A DNA stretch of 5,864 nucleotides, taken from NCBI GenBank assembly GCA_027070385.1, contig JALXDW010000250.1, positions 1-5,864 of the forward strand. Direction: 5' to 3'. Positions 1-5,353 of this stretch are shown piece by piece (position 1 is the first letter of the stretch; every line of letters begins with the position of its first letter). Made by a program: the position numbers and the translations under genes. This DNA comes from Chromatiales bacterium (GTDB lineage: Bacteria; Pseudomonadota; Gammaproteobacteria; UBA6429; Thiohalophilaceae). Under the pieces are notes generated by a model, which ran no database searches, was not told the DNA's origin, and saw only the letters and a program-made list of their open reading frames with translations.

Positions 1-166
1 TATTTTTCGACAGCTGGTGCAAGAAGACGATAAATATTATTTGCAGCCACTTAACGAAGCCTATATGCATGAAAAGCGCAGTATTGAATTTGAGGCCATT
101 GAAGGTGTCATTGTCCAACAGTCGGGCCCAAAGGGTCGCCGTAAAGAGCGCAAACACTATGCTTAG
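1..166 (+). CDS. C-terminal fragment of an S24/LexA-like regulator (5' end outside window)
   Basis: An open frame entering at base 2 ends in TAG at 164-166, giving about 54 C-terminal residues. The start of the fragment (FRQLVQEDDKYYLQPLNEAY) matches the late beta-strand region of S24 peptidase folds (LexA, CI-type and XRE-S24 regulators), where a lysine or arginine-rich strand is followed by 'YYLxPLNxxY'. A strand of the type 'IEFEAIEGVIV' follows, corresponding to the usual 'IxGVVV' closing strand. The last dozen residues are very basic (KGRRKERKHYA) and go beyond the usual S24 end. The catalytic Ser/Lys and any DNA-binding domain lie outside the window, so self-cleavage or repressor activity cannot be judged. 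The macro-domain gene starts 25 nt downstream on the same strand and may be co-transcribed. The S24 assignment rests on a short fragment and is moderately confident; that it is coding is more certain. Confidence 0.6.
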   Translation, partial: IFRQLVQEDDKYYLQPLNEAYMHEKRSIEFEAIEGVIVQQSGPKGRRKERKHYA

Positions 167-175
167 TTATTTAAA

Positions 176-190
176 AGAAATTTAATTTCT
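176..190 (+). repeat. Perfect 6-bp inverted repeat just before the macro-gene start codon
   Basis: AGAAAT (176-181), loop TTA (182-184) and ATTTCT (185-190) form a perfect dyad ending one base before the ATG at 192. It covers the place where a Shine-Dalgarno sequence would sit; the only purine-rich stretch (AAAAGAAA, 173-180) is partly in the stem. As RNA it would be a weak, AU-rich hairpin. As DNA it could be a small dyad operator. No function is demonstrated, and chance is plausible in AT-rich sequence. Confidence 0.4.
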
Positions 191-191
191 A

Positions 192-881
192 ATGGCAAAC
201 CAAAAGATGGAATTTTTGTATGGCGACAGGGTGTTGCAACTTCAGGTTCTGGATATTTTAAAATCACCGGTTGATGTGATAGTGAATCCTGCTAACGGAT
301 CGTTAATGCATGGTGGTGGTTTGGCACTTAAAATTCAAAATGCGGCAGGTAAGGAATTTGAACAGCAAAGCCGCAAGCTGATAGCGGAACACGGTGAACT
401 TGAAAGTGGGATGGCCGTGTACACAACAGCCGGCCAACTTCCGTATGCTGCAGTTATTCATGCCGTTGGCCCCATAATGGGAGAAGGTTATGAACAGGAT
501 AAGCTGGAACAGGTTTTTTCACGTAGTTTGTTATTGTGTGAAACAAATGACTGGCAATCCATCGCCTTCCCTGCAATCAGTACCGGTGTGTTCCGGGTGC
601 CCGTGCCTATCTGTGCGCAAGCTTGTTATAAAGCCATCACCCATTTCTGGGATGCGCGTAATAGCAGTGCTGTCGAAAAGATTATTATTTGTTTAACAGA
701 AAATAATTTTGACAGTTTTTTTTCGGCTTTCCGTGAAAAATCATTTGACAAGCTATCTCCAACAGAAGAAATGCCGCTTGGTGCTGCTAATACTTCCGAT
801 GAAGAGCGAACGGGCTATATTGAAATCAATGAAGATGATCTGCCTGATCAGGATGATGAAATACAGGATTGGTTTAAATAA
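192..881 (+). CDS. Macro-domain (ADP-ribose-binding) protein with acidic C-terminal tail
   Basis: A 229-residue cytoplasmic protein with no signal peptide or membrane segment. The macro domain fills about residues 5-180. The adenine-side acidic residue is in 'LDILKSP' (D21). The ADP-ribose loop 'VIVNPANGSLMHGGGLA' spans 29-45 (N32, N35, H40, G41-G43). 'AVIHAVGP' is at 87-94, and the phosphate loop 'FPAISTGVF' is at 126-134. Macro domains bind ADP-ribose or remove it from proteins or nucleic acids. The Asp that follows the glycines in MacroD-type hydrolases (GGGVD) is absent; GGGLA resembles PARP9/PARP14-like and other non-MacroD macro domains, so the protein may be a reader or a different class of hydrolase. 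Residues about 190-229 form an acidic, probably disordered tail ending DDEIQDWFK. The ATG at 192 is the first in frame; its ribosome site is weak, and M6 is an alternative. It lies 25 nt after the S24-like gene and converges on the P450 gene. Confidence 0.9.
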   Translation: MANQKMEFLYGDRVLQLQVLDILKSPVDVIVNPANGSLMHGGGLALKIQNAAGKEFEQQSRKLIAEHGELESGMAVYTTAGQLPYAAVIHAVGPIMGEGYEQDKLEQVFSRSLLLCETNDWQSIAFPAISTGVFRVPVPICAQACYKAITHFWDARNSSAVEKIIICLTENNFDSFFSAFREKSFDKLSPTEEMPLGAANTSDEERTGYIEINEDDLPDQDDEIQDWFK

Positions 882-905
882 TCTGTATTACAGTTACCAT
901 TCTTA
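882..905. other. Short convergent intergenic gap without clear terminator
   Basis: The macro gene (+) and the P450 gene (-) end tail to tail, leaving 24 nt. The gap holds a small dyad, CTGT-ATT-ACAG (883-893), with only a 4-bp stem and no T-run on either strand. A nearby CCGGA-TGCT-TCCGG dyad (916-929) lies inside the P450 3' end and also lacks a U-tract on either strand. No intrinsic terminator is supported here, so transcripts from both sides may overlap or end by Rho. Confidence 0.5.
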
Positions 906-2270
906 CTAGTGGTTTCCGGATGCTTCCGGGACTCGCCACTTGAGGTGATATTCTTCGGGAAAAGGCCCCTTTTTATAATTGATTGGGCCTTTGTCTTCCA
1001 GTTCAGGCTGAAGCAGTATTTGCCGGATCATTTCAGGAATCATCACCATACCAATATATTTACCTAGACATTGATGTGAGCCAAAACCAAAATTAAAATT
1101 GTGATACCAGTTGCGGTTAGGATTGAACTCATTTGGATTTTCAAAGGCATACTCATCAAACATTGCTGATTGGGTAAGTAACCTGACGATGGTTCCTTTC
1201 CTGACAACGGTTTCATGTGGTGTACCTTTTGCAATGGTATAGTCTGCGGATGCCTTGCGAAATATATCCGGGCGGATTGGAACAAAGCGTAAGGCTTCCC
1301 ATACCAGTGCATCAAAGTCAGCACGATCTTCAAATGATGCCGCTTGTTTTGCTTTTTTCAGCAGTTCCGGATTTTTAAGAAAATATTCAATAACCTGTGC
1401 AGTGGCCTGAGAAGTTGTTTCGATTGCGCCAATTAAAAGTCCACCCGCATTAATACCTAACCGGGTAAGAGGGAAGTCAACTTCTTTAGCAAAGGCTGTT
1501 CGTAACATGCGTGTGACAATGTCATCCGGTTTTGTTTTTATCGACATGCCTAACAGGCTTAACAGGATTCGCTTGGGATAACTGAGCATGGCTCGGAGCC
1601 CACTGGTTGCTTTAATAATAACGAGCTTGCGTATAACCAGGGATGCAATGTATGCACCTAATTTGTCGGAAATGCCATTATGTTTGTCGGTTATATATTG
1701 AGACTGTTTTTCTGTTAACATGTCAAAAGGTTGGTTGTTAAAGGCATCGTATTGATTCCAGTATGACCACTCTATAAGATCTTCAGGGGCAACACCATCA
1801 AGGCCAAAATAGTCCTGAACCAGAGTGACCGGTACCATGCGACAATATGCATTAACAACTTCAATACGGCCGGCTGCTTCATTGATGATATTTTTTGCTG
1901 ATTCTTCGACTAACTTTCTTATTCGGGGTAAATCATTCCGGTTTAGCATACCTTGCATCAGTGATTTTTCACGGTAGTGTAAGGCATCGTCATCGTGTGC
2001 CATTAAATATCCATCATCAGGGCCGGTGACGCTCATTTTAGGTTTATACAAATCAACAGTGAATATTTTAGGCATTGAAAGCATATCCCGAACATCAGGA
2101 AAACGTGCAACGAGAGTGCATTCCGGTGTGACCAGTACCGGTCGTTCATTTCGAAGTTGCTCAAAAAATGGTAAGCGCTCAACGCTGTTTATCCAGCGAC
2201 TGACAAGCGGGTATTTTTCATCCTCCGTCGCCATATCATATTCTTTTAGATAATCTTTATGATTAGACAT
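906..2270 (-). CDS. Cytochrome P450
   Basis: A 454-residue soluble-type P450, a haem-thiolate monooxygenase predicted to be cytoplasmic because there is no signal or N-terminal anchor. All core motifs are present. The I-helix 'AGGLLIGAIETTSQAT' spans 275-290, with the acid-threonine pair E284/T285 for oxygen activation. The K-helix ExxR is EALR at 325-328. The meander 'EFNPNR' is at 381-386. The haem loop FGFGSHQCLG spans 394-403, with Cys401 as the axial ligand. A C-helix-like stretch 'HDDDALHYREK' lies at 92-102. The intact acid/threonine pair argues against a CYP152-type peroxygenase. Residues about 210-245 form a long Leu/Ile/Arg/Lys-rich stretch before 'KPDDIVTRML', longer than the usual G-H region of bacterial P450s. 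The start at 2270 is supported by AAGGA at 2283-2279, 8 nt upstream. It is the second gene after the di-heme cytochrome (29-nt gap). No redox partner is visible, and the substrate and CYP family are unknown. Confidence 0.95.
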   Translation of the reverse strand: MSNHKDYLKEYDMATEDEKYPLVSRWINSVERLPFFEQLRNERPVLVTPECTLVARFPDVRDMLSMPKIFTVDLYKPKMSVTGPDDGYLMAHDDDALHYREKSLMQGMLNRNDLPRIRKLVEESAKNIINEAAGRIEVVNAYCRMVPVTLVQDYFGLDGVAPEDLIEWSYWNQYDAFNNQPFDMLTEKQSQYITDKHNGISDKLGAYIASLVIRKLVIIKATSGLRAMLSYPKRILLSLLGMSIKTKPDDIVTRMLRTAFAKEVDFPLTRLGINAGGLLIGAIETTSQATAQVIEYFLKNPELLKKAKQAASFEDRADFDALVWEALRFVPIRPDIFRKASADYTIAKGTPHETVVRKGTIVRLLTQSAMFDEYAFENPNEFNPNRNWYHNFNFGFGSHQCLGKYIGMVMIPEMIRQILLQPELEDKGPINYKKGPFPEEYHLKWRVPEASGNH

Positions 2271-2278
2271 TTTATATA

Positions 2279-2283
2279 TCCTT
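2279..2283 (-). promoter_or_regulatory. Ribosome binding site of the P450 gene
   Basis: The minus strand reads AAGGA followed by 8 nt and ATG (2270-2268). It lies in the 29-nt gap after the di-heme cytochrome stop codon (2302-2300). This supports the chosen P450 start and independent initiation within one transcript. Confidence 0.75.
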
Positions 2284-2299
2284 TTTTATACCCAGGCGG

Positions 2300-4378
2300 T
2301 TATAAGGTTTTTAAATATTCGAGTAGCTCATAACGCTGTTCTTTATTTAATGGGGCTCCATACTGGTGCCCGGTATTACGATTGCCAATACGCGAAGTTG
2401 TAAATTTAAAGCCATTGTAACCGCTGCTCTTGAAACCGATTTTAACCGGGTCAAATTCACGGCTACCCACCATAAAGGTATCAGGACGGTATTCTCCTTT
2501 TTCAGGATCGCCGGGTTTTTTTACCGGGAGCAGTAAATCATATAGCGTAGGTACAGAGCCATTGTGTAGATACGGTGCTGTTGCCCAGATACCGTTTAAG
2601 GGACGTGCTTTATAGGAAAGTAATGAATTATACGGGTTTGCGGTTGTGTCAGGTGTGTAGTTACCACTTTTGACGCTGGCTTTTATTTTATTTTGAGTAA
2701 AGGACATTACCAGAGTGTAAGCCCAGTCTGCCCAGCGTCGAATAAACCATTTATCTGCATCCGGTGTTGCAACAACACCTTTTGTTACTGATGTCAGTAT
2801 TTGGGCAACAGGTGCGGTTTCTGCAATAATCACATTACCCACGTCGGTTGCTTGATAAGTGTGCATAAAATTGCCGGATTTTCCTGTGTAGAAAACACTG
2901 TTACGTGCCATAGCCGGATCGGTACCGGTTTTCTTAATGTCTGTCATTTTAGCGGTAATAAGGCGGTCGGCGTCTTCTCTATCAATGATTTCATGGCATG
3001 ACTGGCAGTGTTTGGCATAAATTAATTGGCCTTTACGTGCTTTTAGCTTATCAATTTTTCCAAATATGGCAGGCCACTGCGGTGATTTTAATTTGCGTAA
3101 ATGAGCTTCAAGTCGTTGTAAATTGATCAGATCAACGGATGATTTGAAATCCACATGTTTTTTCTTGTGTTTTTGCCCGGTTAACCAGGAGGAAATGCTG
3201 ATATCCGGTGAACTGTCTTGCCAATCGATGATAGCAAACACACCGATAACTTCCCCGGTATTCCTTCCAATGGGGCCGACACCTGCGTTGCTGGCAAGAC
3301 CGTTCCATTGTACATAATCAGACTGCGCAATATCCCATAAGAATGGATAACTCACCGGGGCATTGGGTTCATTGAAAATTTTATTACGAACATACAACAT
3401 CTGCTTGAAGCTTAGGCCAGGGTAACCGGTATTTTTTGATTGTAGTCGATTAAGAATTAATGCAAATTGATCGTCCTGAATTATGGTTTCATTAATTCCT
3501 TCAAGAACATTATCAATTTCAGAGTCTGTCAATAATCGTTTGCCGTTGGGTAAAGTTGTTAGTGCCAGTAACGTAGCCAGTTGCTTTTTATTAATAACGT
3601 GTTGCAGTACACGGTTATAGATACGCCCAAAAGCATCCAGTCGTGCATAACCGTACTTGATATGGCTGTTGTTAACCGTGTTATAAAGTTTACGTCTTTC
3701 CAACCAAATTTTAAGGTCGGCAATCACTTCATCTTTTGTGTCATAATCGTTATCAAGCGCAAGTACATTGGTTACGAATGTTTGTTGTTTTTCTCCATTG
3801 AGTGCCGCTTTTAAAGCTTTTTCCAGTTCCGTCATAAACAGAGGCATGTCTGCCATTGACGGACCCCCATCAATACGCACCGCCTGGCCTTTGTAATTGA
3901 GCTGGGCAGTATGACAGGCTGCACAGGTTAACCCAACATAGTCCTTACCTTGATAAGTTTCTTTTACAAAACCAACCGGGAGTGCGTCAGGGTTAAAGAA
4001 GGTGGCCTTTTGTGGTAAATAGCGGTATCTATCAATATTGCGATTTGACAGGAATTTTTCAGATGAATCGGCCTGTTGTAATGCCTGTAAGAAGTCGTAA
4101 GGTAATAAGGCGGAGCCCTGAGTGGTATTATAAAACCAGAGGCTGTCTGATTCCGACCAACCCTGGTCAAGATACAGTGGGGTTGAATAACTTTCATTGA
4201 AATGGCCATTTTTTATTGCGATGGCTCCACGATCAGGATCATCATCCCATATTTGGTAGGTTTTACCTGCTGCTAAAGTAATGAATATACCAATAAAAAT
4301 AAAAAGCAGAGTATGAGGAACTATTTTGGGGTAGCGTTTGAATGCTGTAAAAACAAAGTAAACCAACTTGTAAAACAT
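2300..4378 (-). CDS. Membrane-anchored RoxA-like di-heme cytochrome c (peroxidase/oxygenase superfamily)
   Basis: A 692-residue protein. The N-terminal segment is basic (K4, K14, R15, K18) and is followed by one hydrophobic helix at about 20-38, giving an N-in anchor or uncleaved signal with the rest periplasmic. Two covalent haem c sites are visible: CAACH at 152-156 and CQSCH at 458-462. Family-like segments include 'YLDQGWSESDSLWFYNTTQG' (69-88), 'LPVGFVK' (133-139), 'YVQWNGLASNAGVGPIGRNTG' (355-375, in two halves around A364), 'GIWATAPYLHNGSVPTLYDL' (596-615) and 'NTGHQYG' (668-674). This set fits the group annotated as di-heme cytochrome c peroxidase and related to rubber oxygenase RoxA. 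Known members either reduce peroxides or cleave C=C bonds oxidatively; which applies here cannot be read from sequence. W358 in 'QWNG' is a candidate for the conserved tryptophan near the catalytic haem (inference). The start is fixed by a strong Shine-Dalgarno sequence. It is the first gene of the unit that continues into the P450. Confidence 0.85.
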   Translation of the reverse strand: MFYKLVYFVFTAFKRYPKIVPHTLLFIFIGIFITLAAGKTYQIWDDDPDRGAIAIKNGHFNESYSTPLYLDQGWSESDSLWFYNTTQGSALLPYDFLQALQQADSSEKFLSNRNIDRYRYLPQKATFFNPDALPVGFVKETYQGKDYVGLTCAACHTAQLNYKGQAVRIDGGPSMADMPLFMTELEKALKAALNGEKQQTFVTNVLALDNDYDTKDEVIADLKIWLERRKLYNTVNNSHIKYGYARLDAFGRIYNRVLQHVINKKQLATLLALTTLPNGKRLLTDSEIDNVLEGINETIIQDDQFALILNRLQSKNTGYPGLSFKQMLYVRNKIFNEPNAPVSYPFLWDIAQSDYVQWNGLASNAGVGPIGRNTGEVIGVFAIIDWQDSSPDISISSWLTGQKHKKKHVDFKSSVDLINLQRLEAHLRKLKSPQWPAIFGKIDKLKARKGQLIYAKHCQSCHEIIDREDADRLITAKMTDIKKTGTDPAMARNSVFYTGKSGNFMHTYQATDVGNVIIAETAPVAQILTSVTKGVVATPDADKWFIRRWADWAYTLVMSFTQNKIKASVKSGNYTPDTTANPYNSLLSYKARPLNGIWATAPYLHNGSVPTLYDLLLPVKKPGDPEKGEYRPDTFMVGSREFDPVKIGFKSSGYNGFKFTTSRIGNRNTGHQYGAPLNKEQRYELLEYLKTL

Positions 4379-4384
4379 TAGGGT

Positions 4385-4392
4385 CCCTCCTT
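4385..4392 (-). promoter_or_regulatory. Very strong Shine-Dalgarno sequence of the di-heme cytochrome gene
   Basis: The minus strand reads AAGGAGGG, with the core AAGGAGG ending 7 nt before the ATG at 4378. It is close to a full match to the anti-Shine-Dalgarno sequence and by far the strongest site in the window, suggesting high translation when the transcript is made. It fixes the start codon. Confidence 0.85.
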
Positions 4393-4410
4393 AGATGATG
4401 AGAAGATATT

Positions 4411-4439
4411 ATCATATTAGACATTTTTGATGATGTTAA
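4411..4439 (-). promoter_or_regulatory. Sigma70-type promoter for the di-heme cytochrome/P450 unit
   Basis: On the minus strand, TTAACA (4439-4434) and TATGAT (4416-4411) are separated by exactly 17 bp. Each hexamer matches the sigma70 consensus at 5 of 6 positions. Transcription would begin near 4404, leaving a leader of about 26 nt that holds the strong Shine-Dalgarno site. A heptamer, GATGATG on the + strand, occurs at 4394-4400 and again at 4429-4435, flanking the -10 element and overlapping the -35. It might be a regulator half-site pair, but this is speculative. The promoter is predicted by eye only. Confidence 0.6.
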
Positions 4440-4514
4440 ATATGAAAAAATTCCTGAAATAAGCAGTAATATTACCAGAATTGGCAGTAGATGAAAGCTT
4501 AACAATGCTTAATA

Positions 4515-5351
4515 TCAAACCAGTCGAATGCGATCCTTTTCAATCGTAATCTGGTGTTTTTTATAAAGCCCCCCCAGTGCTTTTTTATAACTGGATTTGC
4601 TGACAGCATATTGTTTATAGATATCTTCAGGTTTGCTTTTATCGGTGAGTGTTGATTCACCATGATGAGATTTCAGGTAGTCGAGGATTTGCTCTGCAAG
4701 ATTGGAACGTGTTTGCTGATTATCAAGTTGCAATGTTAAGTCGACTTTATTATCAGGACGGATATTTTTGATATATCCTTTTATTTTCTGGCCATAATGT
4801 AATTTCTGGTACACATCACTTTTATAAAGCATACCAAAATATTTGTGATTAATGATGGCTTTGTAGCCCAGGTCCGTTTTGCCGGCAATTAATAAATCGA
4901 CTTGCTGTTTCTGTTTGAATCCGCTGGTTTCATCACTTATAAATTTATTGATTTTTGACGATGCAACAATCCGATCGGCATATTTATCCTTATAAAGATA
5001 AACGATATAGGAACGTCCTGCTTCCATCTTACGATGTTGTTCAGCGAAAGGAACGAGAATATCTTTTGCTAACCCCCAGTCCATGAATGCACCGACCTTA
5101 TTAACAGCGGCAACACGTAAATAGGCGGCTTCACCAACACAGGCAAAGGGTGTCTCGGTAGTGGCTATCAGAGTATCGTCAGAGTCGGCATAGATAAAAA
5201 CCTGAAGGGTTTGGCCAACATCAAGGTTATCAGGCATATAGCGTTTGGGAAGCAAGATTTCTCCACCATCGCCATCATCAAGGTACAACCCATAGTCGAC
5301 AAATTTTGTGACGGTTAATGTATTGTATTGGCCAATTTTAACCATTGTCAT
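4515..5351 (-). CDS. cvfB: CvfB/YitL-family S1-domain RNA-binding protein
   Basis: A 278-residue cytoplasmic protein matching the CvfB/YitL family in both length and layout: three S1-like OB folds followed by a winged helix. The first S1 domain is at about 3-66, including 'GLYLDDGDGGEILLPKRY' (21-38). The second is at about 70-135, with 'VNKVGAFMDWGLAKDILVPF' (83-102). The third is at about 148-210, with 'GYKAIINHKYFGMLY' (162-176) and 'GYIKNIRPDNKVDLTLQ' (192-208). The winged helix is at about 216-277, with the 'VSKSSYKKALGGLYKK' recognition-helix region (250-265). CvfB in Staphylococcus aureus binds RNA and affects virulence gene expression; in Gram-negative bacteria the role is little defined. 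The gene starts 2 nt after the DUF445 stop with no clear Shine-Dalgarno sequence, so translation is probably coupled. M3 (ATG at 5345), giving the more family-like start MVKIGQ, is an equally good choice. A seven-G run lies at 4575-4569. Confidence 0.88.
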   Translation of the reverse strand: MTMVKIGQYNTLTVTKFVDYGLYLDDGDGGEILLPKRYMPDNLDVGQTLQVFIYADSDDTLIATTETPFACVGEAAYLRVAAVNKVGAFMDWGLAKDILVPFAEQHRKMEAGRSYIVYLYKDKYADRIVASSKINKFISDETSGFKQKQQVDLLIAGKTDLGYKAIINHKYFGMLYKSDVYQKLHYGQKIKGYIKNIRPDNKVDLTLQLDNQQTRSNLAEQILDYLKSHHGESTLTDKSKPEDIYKQYAVSKSSYKKALGGLYKKHQITIEKDRIRLV

Positions 5352-5353
5352 AT

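Larger units (their letters stand above)
4379..4514. other. Intergenic region between the cvfB-type gene and the di-heme cytochrome gene
   Basis: These 136 nt hold the predicted promoter and ribosome site of the cytochrome gene at the 3' side. The part nearer the cvfB-type stop has only a weak AAGC...GCTT dyad with an 8-nt loop (minus strand, just after the TGA) and no T-run. No intrinsic terminator is supported, so some read-through from the DUF445-cvfB unit into the cytochrome/P450 unit is possible. No separate small gene is convincing here. Confidence 0.5.

Noticed and set aside
883..893. CTGT-ATT-ACAG dyad as a LexA box or terminator
   Set aside because: The usual gammaproteobacterial SOS box has 8 bases between CTGT and ACAG, not 3. 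The site lies downstream of both genes, and the 4-bp stem has no T-run.
916..929. CCGGA-TGCT-TCCGG hairpin as an intrinsic terminator
   Set aside because: It lies within the P450 coding end, and no run of T follows on either strand.
1064..1333. Minus-strand 89-residue frame inside the P450 gene
   Set aside because: It is a frame shadow of the P450, which has all its motifs in the other frame, and no ribosome site or family signal is visible.
906..2270. P450 as a CYP152-type peroxygenase or CYP74-like hydroperoxide enzyme
   Set aside because: Those families lack the usual I-helix acid-threonine pair; E284/T285 is intact here, so a standard monooxygenase is the simpler reading.
4263..4505. 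Minus-strand 80-residue frame with a hydrophobic N-terminus, upstream of and overlapping the cytochrome gene
   Set aside because: It begins at a TTG with no Shine-Dalgarno sequence, contains the predicted promoter and ribosome site, and overlaps the well-supported cytochrome gene by over 100 nt in another frame.
4485..4514. AAGC...GCTT dyad after the cvfB-type gene as a terminator
   Set aside because: The stem is only 4 bp with a long AT-rich loop, and no U-tract follows.
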